NCBI GenBank assembly: GCA_965216225.1
Contig: CBDCFF010000007.1
Span: 1 to 53,445, forward strand
Direction of reading: 5' to 3'
DNA from: 3107 sp965216225
Lineage (GTDB): Bacteria; Pseudomonadota; Alphaproteobacteria; Rhodobacterales; Rhodobacteraceae
DNA: 53,445 nucleotides
Below the pieces are notes generated by a model. It was not told where the DNA came from. It did no database searches and saw only the letters and a list, made by a program, of their open reading frames with translations. How positions within the stretch are numbered: the stretch's first letter is position 1; each line of letters starts with the position of its first letter. The position numbers and the translations under genes are program-made. Positions 8,973 to 17,050 of the stretch are shown here, piece by piece.

Positions 8973-9607
8973 TGGCGAAGGGCGTTTTCATTACCTTTGA
9001 AGGTATCGACGGTTCCGGCAAATCCACCCAGGCCCGTTTTCTTGCGGCACATCTGCGCGAATCAGGCAGGCAGCCGGTCTTGACCCGAGAGCCCGGCGGC
9101 TCTCGGGGGGCCGAGCAGATTCGGTCGCTGGTGCTGGAAGGAGAGCCGGATCGTTGGTCGGCCGAAACAGAGATTCTGCTGTTTGCCGCCGCGCGCCGGG
9201 ATCATCTGGAAAAGATTATCGAACCGGCGCTTGCGGCAGAAAAAATCGTGATCTCCGACCGTTTCGCGGATTCCACGCGGGTCTATCAGGGGATCGGGCG
9301 GGGAATTGGTGGGGGCGATCTGCGGGGCGTGGTTGACAAACTGCATTCGCTGATGATCGGGCGCGAGCCGGAACTGACCTTCATCCTTGACATGGACCCT
9401 GCCACGGGGTTGGCCCGCGCCCTGTCCCGCAAGGGCGCGGAAGAAAGGTTCGAAGGTTTCGGCGAGGCGCTTCAGACCCGCATTCGCGCGGCCTTTCTGG
9501 AGCTTGCAAGGGAATTTTCGGGGCGATGTGTGGTCATCGACGGCAACCGGGACATCGGGACCGTCGCCCGCGACATAGCCCGCATTGCGGATGGGCGGCT
9601 GACATGA
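8972..9607 (+). CDS. tmk: thymidylate kinase
   Basis: Protein of 211 residues that phosphorylates dTMP to dTDP. The P-loop is FEGIDGSGKST (residues 9-19), the dTMP-binding motif is REPGG and the DR-containing block is ISDRFADSTRVYQG. Length is normal. The start codon overlaps the dacC stop and the stop overlaps the holB start (ATGA), so it is embedded in the operon. The tmk-holB pairing is common in bacteria. Confidence 0.96.
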   Translation: MAKGVFITFEGIDGSGKSTQARFLAAHLRESGRQPVLTREPGGSRGAEQIRSLVLEGEPDRWSAETEILLFAAARRDHLEKIIEPALAAEKIVISDRFADSTRVYQGIGRGIGGGDLRGVVDKLHSLMIGREPELTFILDMDPATGLARALSRKGAEERFEGFGEALQTRIRAAFLELAREFSGRCVVIDGNRDIGTVARDIARIADGRLT

Positions 9608-10716
9608 CCCCCCCCGAAGACAGACCCTGGCCGGACCGGATCGACGGCGCGGCGCATCCGCGTGACACCAGGCGGCTGGTGGGACAGGATGCCGCCGAGG
9701 CGCGCTTTCTGCAAGCCCATGGCGCGAACCGCCTGCACCATGCCTGGCTGCTGACCGGCCCGCGCGGTGTCGGAAAGGCGACGCTGGCCTGGCGGATGGC
9801 GCGGTTTCTGCTTGCCGAAACGCCCGGCGGTGCGCGCGCCGCCCCGGCCTCTCTCGACATTGCCGCCGATCACCCGGTCGCCCGCCGCGCTGCCGCCCTG
9901 TCGGAACCGCGCCTGTTTCTGCTGCGCCGGGCCTGGGACGACAGGGCTGACCGCCTGAAAACCGTGATCCCCGTGGACGAGGTGCGCAGGCTGAAAGGCT
10001 TCTTTTCGCTTTCCGCCACCGATGGCGGGCGGCGCGTGGTGATCGTGGATGCGGCGGATGAAATGAACGACCCGGCGGCAAACGCGCTGCTGAAAATGCT
10101 GGAAGAGCCCCCCGACGATGCGGTGCTGATCCTGATCAGCCACCAGCCGACGGCGCTGTTGCCCACCATTCGGTCACGCTGCCGGACATTGCGGCTGGAC
10201 AGGCTGAGCCCGGCGGACATGGCGATGGCGCTGGCCGCGCAGGGGGCAGCGGACGACAGCGCGGCAAGGGCGCTCTCGGAACTTGCCGGTGGTTCGGTGG
10301 GCGAGGCAATCCGGCTGATCAACCTTGACGGGGTCGGGGCCTATTCCGCCATGATCGCCATGATGTCCACCGCACCGGGGCTGGATCGCCAGATGCTGCT
10401 GAAACTCGCCGACAGCGCGCTCGGCAAGGCAGGCCAGACGCGCCTCGGCCTGATCCTCGATCTGATGGACACGTTTCTGGCCCGGCTCGCGCGCACCGGA
10501 ACGCTCTGCCGTCCGCCCGCAGAGGCGGCGCCGGGAGAGGCCGGTCTGCTCATGCGCCTGGCCCCCACCCCTGCGGCGGCCCGCGCGTGGGCCGATCTTC
10601 AGCAACGGTTGTCGGCCCGCGCACGCCATGGCGCCGCAGTCAATCTTGACCCTGCCGCGCTGATCCTTGATATGGGGTTCAGGATAGATCAGATGGCGGC
10701 GAAATGGACCGCCTGA
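9604..10716 (+). CDS. holB: DNA polymerase III subunit delta'
   Basis: Protein of 370 residues, part of the clamp loader. The N-terminal AAA+ domain has HAWLLTGPRGVGKATLAWRM (P-loop, about residues 47-66) and ALLKMLEEPP, the sensor-1 region typical of delta'. The zinc-module cysteines of gamma/tau and of some delta' proteins are absent. ATG 9604 overlaps the tmk stop by four bases; a longer frame from 9526 would lie inside tmk and is unlikely. Confidence 0.93.
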   Translation: MTPPEDRPWPDRIDGAAHPRDTRRLVGQDAAEARFLQAHGANRLHHAWLLTGPRGVGKATLAWRMARFLLAETPGGARAAPASLDIAADHPVARRAAALSEPRLFLLRRAWDDRADRLKTVIPVDEVRRLKGFFSLSATDGGRRVVIVDAADEMNDPAANALLKMLEEPPDDAVLILISHQPTALLPTIRSRCRTLRLDRLSPADMAMALAAQGAADDSAARALSELAGGSVGEAIRLINLDGVGAYSAMIAMMSTAPGLDRQMLLKLADSALGKAGQTRLGLILDLMDTFLARLARTGTLCRPPAEAAPGEAGLLMRLAPTPAAARAWADLQQRLSARARHGAAVNLDPAALILDMGFRIDQMAAKWTA

Positions 10717-10727
10717 CAAGGCGAACC

Positions 10728-11534
10728 ATGACCAGACCTGCCGACATCACCGACAGCCACTGCCATCTGGATTTTCCCGATTTCGACGGGGAATTGCCCG
10801 ACATCCTCGCCCGCGCGGCAGCGGCCGGCGTCACCCGTATGGTCACGATCTGCACATGTTTGCGCAATGAGCCGAAAATCCGCGCGATCACCGAAGCCCA
10901 CGCGCCCGTCTTCTATGCCGCCGGCACCCATCCGATGAGCGCCTTCAGGGAACCGATGGCGACGGTCGGGGAACTGGCGTCCCTGTCCCGGCATCCGAAA
11001 TTCGTGGGCATCGGGGAAACCGGGCTGGATTATCACTACACCGCTGACAGCGCCGGGGTGCAGCAGGAAAGCCTGCGCGTTCACATCGCGGCAGCGCAGG
11101 AAACCGGGCTGCCGCTGATCATCCATGCCCGCGAAGCGGATGAGGACATGGCCCGCATCCTGACCGAAGAACACCGCGCTAGGCCGTATGGCTGCGTGAT
11201 GCACTGCTTTTCCTCCGGCGCCAGTCTGGCGCAGGCGGCGCTTGATCTGGGGTTCTACCTGTCGATGTCCGGCATCGCCACCTTCCCGAAAAGCCGGGAA
11301 CTGCGCCATATCCTTGCCGCCGCGCCGGTGGACCGCATCCTGGTCGAGACCGACGCGCCCTACCTTGCCCCGCCGCCCTGTCGCGGCAAGCGCAATGAGC
11401 CCGCCCATTCCGTCCATGTCGCCCGCGTGGGCGCGGACCTGTTCGGGCTGACCTATGAAGAGTTCGCCGCCCGGACCCAGGCAAATTTCGACCGGCTCTT
11501 CACCAAGGCCGCAAACCATGCGAAGACCCCGTGA
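10728..11534 (+). CDS. TatD-family metal-dependent hydrolase
   Basis: Protein of 268 residues. The metal ligands of the TatD DNase family are visible: DSHCHLDF (residues 6-13), GETGLDYHY, IHAREAD, MHCFSSG and VETDAPYLAP. TatD enzymes are metal-dependent 3'-5' exonucleases or general hydrolases acting in the cytoplasm. I chose ATG 10728 because AAGGCG lies just upstream; a start at 10704 would overlap holB. The stop overlaps the next gene's start. Confidence 0.93.
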   Translation: MTRPADITDSHCHLDFPDFDGELPDILARAAAAGVTRMVTICTCLRNEPKIRAITEAHAPVFYAAGTHPMSAFREPMATVGELASLSRHPKFVGIGETGLDYHYTADSAGVQQESLRVHIAAAQETGLPLIIHAREADEDMARILTEEHRARPYGCVMHCFSSGASLAQAALDLGFYLSMSGIATFPKSRELRHILAAAPVDRILVETDAPYLAPPPCRGKRNEPAHSVHVARVGADLFGLTYEEFAARTQANFDRLFTKAANHAKTP

Positions 11535-12331
11535 TGGCAGAGTTGCGCTTCACCATTCTGGGCAGCGGCTCCTCCGGCGGTGTTCCGCATCTTGGCGGGC
11601 TGTGGGGGGCCTGCGATCCGGCCAACCCGAAAAACCGGCGTCAGCGGTGCTCGATGCTGGTCGAACGCATGACGGACAGTGGCGCGACCACCGTTCTGAT
11701 CGACACCTCCCCCGATCTGAGAAATCAGCTTCTGTCCACGGAGACCGGCAGACTGGACGGGGTTGTCTACACGCATTCCCACGCGGATCATGTGCATGGC
11801 ATCGACGACCTGCGCATGATTGTCTTCAACATGAATGAACGGCTGAGGGTCTGGGCCGACGGCCCGACGCAGAACGACCTTCTGTCGCGTTTCGGATACG
11901 TCTTTGTACAGCCCGAAGGTTCCCCCTATCCGCCGATTCTCGAACTGCACGCAATCGACGGCGATGTCATGATTGATGGCGCAGGCGGGACGATCACCAT
12001 GACGCCGATCAAGGTCGGCCACGGCACGACTGATGCGCTTGCCTTCCGCATCGGCGGGCTGGTCTACATGCCGGATGTCGCCGAAATCCGCGAACACGTA
12101 TGGCCGATGCTCGAAGGGCTCGATGTCTGGGTGCTGGACGCGCTGCGCCGCACGCCGCACCCCACGCATACCCATTTTGAACAATCGCTGGAATGGCTGG
12201 CCCGCGCAGCCCCCCGGCGGGGTATCCTGACAAATATGCATATCGACATGGACTATGCCGAGGTCGATGCGGAATCCCCCGATCATGTCACCCCGGCCCA
12301 TGACGGCATGGTCATCACGTTGCCCGGCTGA
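11534..12331 (+). CDS. MBL-fold metal-dependent hydrolase (PhnP/LipB-neighbour type)
   Basis: Protein of 265 residues with a metallo-beta-lactamase fold. The metal motif is THSHADHVHGIDDLR, and the N-terminal FTILGSGSSGGVPHLGG is typical of the PhnP-like cyclic-phosphate phosphodiesterase group. The substrate is not known here, since no phn genes are nearby. A GTG three bases upstream (11531) could also serve as start. It overlaps tatD by a few bases and its stop overlaps the AEC gene (TGATG). In related genomes the same enzyme often follows tatD, so this is a conserved cluster rather than an acquired gene. Confidence 0.88.
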   Translation: MAELRFTILGSGSSGGVPHLGGLWGACDPANPKNRRQRCSMLVERMTDSGATTVLIDTSPDLRNQLLSTETGRLDGVVYTHSHADHVHGIDDLRMIVFNMNERLRVWADGPTQNDLLSRFGYVFVQPEGSPYPPILELHAIDGDVMIDGAGGTITMTPIKVGHGTTDALAFRIGGLVYMPDVAEIREHVWPMLEGLDVWVLDALRRTPHPTHTHFEQSLEWLARAAPRRGILTNMHIDMDYAEVDAESPDHVTPAHDGMVITLPG

Positions 12332-13266
12332 TGCAGGCGCTGATCGAAGTCATCCTGCCGGTTTTTCTGGTCATCGGCTTCGGCTATCTGGCGGCCCTGC
12401 TCGGGGCCTTCAGCGCATCCGGCGTCGATGGGCTGATGAAGTTCACACAGGGTTTCGCGATCCCCTGCCTGCTTTTCCGCGCAATTTCCACGCTCGATCT
12501 GGGCCAGAACTTTGATCTGCGGCTTTTGGGCAGTTTTTACACCGGGGCCGCAATCGGCTTTGTTCTCGGGCTGTCCGGGGCGCGCCTTGTCTTCCGGCGC
12601 AGTTGGGAAGACGCCGTTGCCATCGGATTTTGCTGTCTTTTCTCCAACTCCGTCCTGCTGGGCCTGCCGATCACCGAACGCGCCTATGGCAGTGCTGCGC
12701 TGGCGGGCAGCTATGCGATTGTCGCTTTACATGCTCCGTTTTGCTACGCGCTCGGGGTGACGGTGATGGAAGTCGTGCGCAACCGCGGGCGCGGGGCGCT
12801 GCGGGCGCTCTGGTCGGTTGCCCATTCCATGGCGACAAACCCCCTGGTCATCGGAATTGCCGGGGGCTTCGTGGTCAACCTGTCCGGTTACGCGCTTCCC
12901 GAAGTGGTGGCGGACGCCATTGACCTGATGGTCCGGGCGGCCCTTCCGGCAGCACTGTTCGGGCTTGGCGGTGTGCTGGTGCGCTACCGTCCGCAGGGCG
13001 ACATGCGCGTAATTCTCTATGTCTGCGCGGTTTCGCTGATCATCCATCCGGCAATCGTCTGGACGATGGGAAGCGCTCTGGACCTGGAACCCGACGCCTT
13101 TCGCGCTGCCGTGGTTACTGCCGCGATGGCGCCGGGCATCAACACCTATGTCTTTGCAAGCCTCTATGGCCGCGCCCAGAGGGTGGCGGCCTCGGCGGTA
13201 CTGCTGGCAACCGCGCTTTCAATTCTCACCGCCTGGGGATGGCTGAGCCTGCTGGCGGGGGCCTGA
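12331..13266 (+). CDS. AEC-family (auxin efflux carrier-like) transporter
   Basis: Integral membrane protein of 311 residues with about ten hydrophobic segments, starting with ALIEVILPVFLVIGFGYLAA and ending in a helix with AVLLATALSILTAWGW. It has the two-times-five-helix layout of the AEC/BASS fold. Bacterial members export or take up organic acids such as malate; the substrate cannot be predicted. The start overlaps the preceding stop, making it the last gene of this operon. Confidence 0.88.
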   Translation: MQALIEVILPVFLVIGFGYLAALLGAFSASGVDGLMKFTQGFAIPCLLFRAISTLDLGQNFDLRLLGSFYTGAAIGFVLGLSGARLVFRRSWEDAVAIGFCCLFSNSVLLGLPITERAYGSAALAGSYAIVALHAPFCYALGVTVMEVVRNRGRGALRALWSVAHSMATNPLVIGIAGGFVVNLSGYALPEVVADAIDLMVRAALPAALFGLGGVLVRYRPQGDMRVILYVCAVSLIIHPAIVWTMGSALDLEPDAFRAAVVTAAMAPGINTYVFASLYGRAQRVAASAVLLATALSILTAWGWLSLLAGA

Positions 13267-13311
13267 GCGCGTCGCCTCCGCGCCCTCTGCGCCCGGCTCT
13301 GCGGCATCATG

Positions 13312-13490
13312 CCCCCGACATGAATGTTGTGCGCCTTTTCCTCTGCAACGGTGGTTTCCCATCGAATATCGCGCCCGTTCGGGCCATAATCGTGGCACAT
13401 GAACAGCCGCATGTCATCCGGCAGCGACAGGACTTTCCGGATGGAATCATAAAGCTCTGCGGCAGACCCTCCGGGAAAATCGGCGCGGGC
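13312..13490 (-). pseudogene. fragment of an MBL-fold hydrolase (persulfide dioxygenase-like)
   Basis: About 60 codons on the minus strand read SARADFPGGSAAELYDSIRK, then LFMCHDYGPNGRDIRWETT and VAEEKAHNIHVG. The (A/C)DFPGG, CHDYG and WETTVAEEKAHN blocks are the C-terminal half of the MBL-fold group related to persulfide dioxygenases. Both ends are lost: the N-terminal metal site is absent and the frame continues into unrelated arginine-rich sequence. It is a clear gene remnant. An internal ATG gives an 82-codon open frame that should not be annotated as a protein. Confidence 0.7.
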
Positions 13491-13745
13491 CGACCGGATA
13501 ATCCTGCAAAACGATCCTCCGTATAATCCGCTCGTTCACGAACGAATGTTCCGAACAGACAGCATCATGCAGACAACCATATCCCTGTTCGGGCAGCTTG
13601 CGAAGACAATATTCCAGCCCCTTGCAAGCAGCACGACAGAAGCATAGGTAGGTGTTGGCGGGCACTGCCCTTCCCGTGTACCGGTTGCATTCCGGTGGCC
13701 TCAAGCAATACCGAGGGAGCTGGCTCTGTTCGGACCCTGGTTCGA

Positions 13746-13880
13746 TTACCTGGCGCCCACCTGTCCATACAGGTCCTCGGGAATGAAATAACCTCCACGG
13801 TCGCGGCGGGCCCGCCACCCCTGCAGATGCCCGATCACGCCCCATGGTTTCGCGTTCATCCCCGCAGACATGGCAGGCAT
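13746..13880 (-). CDS. possible small protein of 44 residues
   Basis: The frame starts at ATG 13880 on the minus strand behind a strong AAGGAG. It encodes a basic, tryptophan-containing peptide (GMNAKPWGVIGHLQGWRARR, then DRGGYFIPEDLYGQVGAR). The composition looks protein-like, but I do not recognise a family. The apparent ribosome binding site falls within a dispersed intergenic element, so it could be coincidental. It may also be a fragment of a longer lost gene. Confidence 0.3.
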   Translation of the reverse strand: MPAMSAGMNAKPWGVIGHLQGWRARRDRGGYFIPEDLYGQVGAR

Positions 13881-13890
13881 GACCCGCTCC

Positions 13891-13920
13891 TTCTTCTCTG
13901 CCAAAATACTCCCGCCGGAG
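13891..13920 (+). repeat. dispersed intergenic element, copy A
   Basis: TTCTTCTCTGCCAAAATACT followed by CCCGCCGGAG. The same core, TTCTTCTTTGCAAAAATACT, occurs at 48992-49011 behind purD. Both copies lie in gene ends. Its function is unknown. Confidence 0.55.
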
Positions 13921-13999
13921 GCATCCCGAGCATCCGCAGGATGCGAGACAAAAGACATGGCCCGGAACGGGCCTCCGAGCAGGTTGGAACCCATCCGGG

Positions 14000-14497
14000 T
14001 CAGAACCCATCGGGCCTGGTTTCGTGCGCCATGTGGTCCAGCACGGCATTCACGAATTTCGCCGCCCGCCCATCCGGGAAAAATGCCTTGGCCACATCGA
14101 CAAACTCCGTGATCACGACCTTCGGCGGGGCGTCGCCTTCGAGCAGTTCGGCCCCGGCTGCCCGGAACAACGCCCGCAGGGTCGGGTCGATCCGCGCGAT
14201 CGGCCATCCGGCGACCAATGCCCGGTCGGTCATCTGGTCAATCCGTGCCTGAAACCGGACCGCATCCTCGATCAGCCTGCGAAAAAGCCCGCGGTCCCCT
14301 TCGGCCATCCGGAACTCCTCAAACACCTCGCCAAAGCGGTGCGTCTCGAACTCCCGCCGGACGGTATCCGGGTCCTGGTCAGCGGCTTCCATCTGAAAAA
14401 GCGCCTGCACCGCGAAAAACCGCGCCGCAGAACGCATCCGGCGGATTTCATCGCGTGTCCCCGGTTTTCCTGCCGGTGCAGCGTCTTCGGAGGTCAT
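14000..14497 (-). CDS. nusB: transcription antitermination factor NusB
   Basis: Protein of 165 residues that binds boxA RNA with NusE in rRNA antitermination. Family blocks: ARFFAVQALFQMEAAD near the N-terminus, RIDPTLRALFRAAGAELL, and PKVVITEFVDVAKAFF with FVNAVLDHMA at the end. It is all-helical and of normal size with an N-terminal extension of about 20 residues. The start overlaps the ribH stop by four bases; ribH-nusB is a widespread pair. Confidence 0.95.
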   Translation of the reverse strand: MTSEDAAPAGKPGTRDEIRRMRSAARFFAVQALFQMEAADQDPDTVRREFETHRFGEVFEEFRMAEGDRGLFRRLIEDAVRFQARIDQMTDRALVAGWPIARIDPTLRALFRAAGAELLEGDAPPKVVITEFVDVAKAFFPDGRAAKFVNAVLDHMAHETRPDGF

Positions 14498-15051
14498 GCG
14501 CGGGTGCGCCCGTCATCGTCCGGGGCGCTGCGGATACCCTCGGCCGATGGCCTGAAACCGATGTCCCCTGTCCGGGCGCCCCACCTGCGGCCAAGAGCAA
14601 TCAGATGCAGGGCCGCCGCCGCCGCCCCGCCACCCTTGTTCAGAGTCCCCGGATCGGCGCGCATTTCCGCCTGCCTGCGGTTTTCCACGGTCAGGATGCC
14701 ATTGCCGATGCACAGCCCCTGAAGCCCCAGAAGCTGCAACGCACGAGAGCTGTCATTGCAAACGGTGTCGTAATGGGTCGTTTCCCCCCGGATCACGCAG
14801 CCAAGCGCGACATACCCGTCATGGCTCGACTGCCGGCCTGCCATGGCAATGGCGGTGGGCGCCTCCAGCGCGCCGGGCACTTCGGCAATATCCCATGCCC
14901 CGCCCACAGCCTCGATCTCCGCCCTTGCCCCCGCAACCAGATTGTCGGCGATGTCCCTGTAGTAGGGCGCGACGACGATCAGCAGCCTCACCGGCCTGTC
15001 AAACACCGGGCGGGGCAGGACACAGTGGCTTTCCTGTCCGGCCATGATCAA
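14494..15051 (-). CDS. ribH: 6,7-dimethyl-8-ribityllumazine synthase
   Basis: Protein of 185 residues that condenses 3,4-dihydroxy-2-butanone 4-phosphate with the aminouracil intermediate, the penultimate riboflavin step. Motifs: VPGALEAPTAIAMA and the substrate-binding GCVIRGETTHYDTVCNDSSR; FGNG is present in variant form as GLCIGNGILT. Its C-terminus is about 20 residues longer than usual. Both ends overlap their neighbours by four bases, so it is translationally coupled to the RibBX gene and nusB. Confidence 0.95.
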   Translation of the reverse strand: MIMAGQESHCVLPRPVFDRPVRLLIVVAPYYRDIADNLVAGARAEIEAVGGAWDIAEVPGALEAPTAIAMAGRQSSHDGYVALGCVIRGETTHYDTVCNDSSRALQLLGLQGLCIGNGILTVENRRQAEMRADPGTLNKGGGAAAAALHLIALGRRWGARTGDIGFRPSAEGIRSAPDDDGRTRA

Positions 15052-16160
15052 TCCTTTCTGATCGGGCGCGTGCCGACGATGCTCAGGTCAAAGGCAGCCA
15101 GCCCCAGATACACGGTTTCGGGCGAGTTGGTCAGCAGGATCAATTCACGCAGACCCATCGCCGACAGGATCTGCGCCCCCAGACCCGTCTGCTTGACTGT
15201 CCGGGGGCCCTCGTCTTCGCCGATCACCAGCTTTGCGTGCGGCTCGCGAAACAGGCAGACCGCGCCACGGCCCTGTTCCGAGATGATTTCCATCGCCTCG
15301 GCCAGTTCGCCGCACCCCTTGACACCGATCCCCAGCGTATCTTCCAGCACGCTCAGCGCATGGGTGCGAACCAGAACCGGTTCGGGCGTCGTGACGTCGC
15401 CCTTCGTCATTACCACATGCTCCACACCCTCGGTCTGTTCGGTGAAAACGCGCATGGTCCAGTCACCGCCCCAGGCCGATGTCACCTGTTCCGACCGCGT
15501 TTCCCTGACCAGATGGTCATGGCGGCTGCGATAGGCGATCAGATCGGAAATCGTGCCGATCCTCAGCCCGTGGGTTCCGGCAAATTCAACCAGGTCCGGC
15601 AGCCGCGCCATGGCGCCATCCGGGTTCATGATCTCGCAGATCACACCTGACGGGTTCAACCCGGCCAGACGGCTTACGTCGGTCGCCGCCTCCGTGTGTC
15701 CGGCACGGACCAGCACGCCGCCATCGCGCGCCTTCAGCGGAAAGACGTGGCCCGGCGTCGCCAGATCGGCGCCGGTCGAATCCGGGTCGATCGCCACCCG
15801 GATCGTGCGCGAACGGTCGGGCGCGGAAATGCCTGTGCCGACGCCTTCGCGCGCCTCGATCGACACCGTGAACGGTGTTTCATAGCGCGAGGAATTCCGG
15901 GCCGCCATCATCGGCAGACCCAGTGCCTCCACCCGCTCTCGGGTCAGGGTCAGGCAGATCAGGCCGCGGCCATGGGTGGCCATGAAATTGATCGCCTCCG
16001 GCGTCGCATGTTCAGCGGGAATCACCAGATCGCCCTCATTCTCGCGATCCTCGTGATCCACAAGAATGAACATCCGCCCGGCGCGCGCCTCGGCGATGAT
16101 TTCCCTGATCGGCGACAGCGCCTGTTTCAGAGTCCCGGCATCGGGCTGTAACCGTGTCAT
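15048..16160 (-). CDS. ribB: 3,4-dihydroxy-2-butanone-4-phosphate synthase with degenerate GTP cyclohydrolase II domain (RibBX type)
   Basis: Protein of 370 residues. The N-terminal DHBP synthase domain (about 10-210) is complete: LVDHEDRENEGDLVIPAE binds metal and substrate, and the GHTEAATDVSRLAG block is intact. It makes the four-carbon riboflavin precursor from ribulose 5-phosphate. The C-terminal domain resembles GTP cyclohydrolase II, but where active enzymes have the zinc-binding cysteines (SEC...CDCG) it reads VRTHALSVLEDTLGIGVKG. It should not hydrolyse GTP, and a true RibA must be encoded elsewhere. ATG 16160 follows GGAGAAG; the upstream open extension is not supported. Confidence 0.9.
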   Translation of the reverse strand: MTRLQPDAGTLKQALSPIREIIAEARAGRMFILVDHEDRENEGDLVIPAEHATPEAINFMATHGRGLICLTLTRERVEALGLPMMAARNSSRYETPFTVSIEAREGVGTGISAPDRSRTIRVAIDPDSTGADLATPGHVFPLKARDGGVLVRAGHTEAATDVSRLAGLNPSGVICEIMNPDGAMARLPDLVEFAGTHGLRIGTISDLIAYRSRHDHLVRETRSEQVTSAWGGDWTMRVFTEQTEGVEHVVMTKGDVTTPEPVLVRTHALSVLEDTLGIGVKGCGELAEAMEIISEQGRGAVCLFREPHAKLVIGEDEGPRTVKQTGLGAQILSAMGLRELILLTNSPETVYLGLAAFDLSIVGTRPIRKD

Positions 16161-16293
16161 CCATGCTTCTCCAGCGAGTCGGCCAGCGGAATAGCCCATC
16201 GACATTGCATTGACCAGAGCAGAGCGGCACGAGCCCCCGCCCAAAGCCCGGAAAACAAGGGGCGCGAGGCACCCGCCACCGTATGCGGCCTGA

Positions 16294-16893
16294 TCAGCGC
16301 CATTCCTGCAAGCGCGCGACATAGCGGGCCAGCGTGTCGATCTCCAGATTGATGCGGTCGCCGGGTCTTGCGTCGCCCCAGGTGGTCATCTGTTTGGTAT
16401 GCGGAATGAAATTGACGCCGAAGCGCCGGTCATCGACTTCGTTCACGGTCAGGGATGCGCCGTTCAGCGCCACCGACCCCTTGGGCGCAATGAACCGCGC
16501 CAGCATCGAGGGCGCCTTGAACGTCATGCGGGTGCTGTCGCCTTCGTCCCGCATGTGGACAATCTCCGCCACACCGTCCACATGGCCCGACACGATATGC
16601 CCCCCCAGTTCATCCCCGACCTTCAGTGCGCGTTCCAGATTGATCCGACGATCCACGGACCAGTCGCCCAGATTGGTTCCGGAAACGGTTTCGGCCGAGA
16701 TTTCCACATCGAACCAGTCGGCCCCGGCGTCGATCACGGTCAGGCACACGCCATCGCACGCAACCGACGCCCCCGGATCAACGGGGCCGGTGACATGGCC
16801 AGTGACATGGCCGGTGACGATGCGCGCGCGAAGATCGCCGCGTTTTTCAAGTTCCGCGATCTTTCCGATGTCGGTGATGATGCCAGTAAACAT
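16294..16893 (-). CDS. ribE: riboflavin synthase, alpha subunit
   Basis: Protein of 199 residues that dismutates two lumazine molecules to riboflavin. It has the expected internal duplication: MFTGIITDIGKI and a second lumazine-binding half starting near HIVSGHVDGVAEI. SVACDGVCLTV and SVALNGASLTVN are matching blocks in the two halves. The first half carries an unusual in-frame expansion, VTGHVTGHVTGPV (about residues 26-38). ATG 16893 follows ACGGAG. It lies 133 bp before the RibBX gene on the same strand, so they are probably one operon. Confidence 0.94.
   Translation of the reverse strand: MFTGIITDIGKIAELEKRGDLRARIVTGHVTGHVTGPVDPGASVACDGVCLTVIDAGADWFDVEISAETVSGTNLGDWSVDRRINLERALKVGDELGGHIVSGHVDGVAEIVHMRDEGDSTRMTFKAPSMLARFIAPKGSVALNGASLTVNEVDDRRFGVNFIPHTKQMTTWGDARPGDRINLEIDTLARYVARLQEWR
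16789..16818 (-). repeat. 12-bp tandem repeat inside ribE
   Basis: GGTGACATGGCC (16789-16800) is followed by AGTGACATGGCC (16801-16812) and a half copy. As the unit is a multiple of three, it inserts GHVT repeats into riboflavin synthase without breaking the frame. Confidence 0.85.
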
Positions 16894-17050
16894 GAATGGC
16901 TCCGTCCCGGGCAGTAAGCAGTAATGTGGTATCGCCGCGCCGGGCGCGCCGCAACCCCATCGCAGATGCTTAACCGAATTGAATGGGTTTTCCGCATATT
17001 CCGGCGGCGAACACGGCCCGGTAACGACAGAAAATTCGGCAGCACACGCA

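Larger units (their letters stand above)
13267..13999. other. 733-bp degenerate intergenic region
   Basis: This stretch lies between the AEC transporter and nusB, whose 3' ends converge. It holds a truncated MBL-fold hydrolase fragment (minus strand, 13312-13490), one copy of a dispersed AT-rich element (13891-13920) and a possible 44-codon frame (13746-13880, minus). The rest (13500-13740) has lower GC and cysteine-rich open frames on the minus strand without a start or recognisable family. It looks like the remains of one or more lost genes. Confidence 0.6.

Noticed and set aside
16161..17050. FMN riboswitch upstream of ribE or the RibBX gene
   Set aside because: I looked for the conserved RFN blocks in the two upstream gaps and did not recognise them; the spaces are also short.
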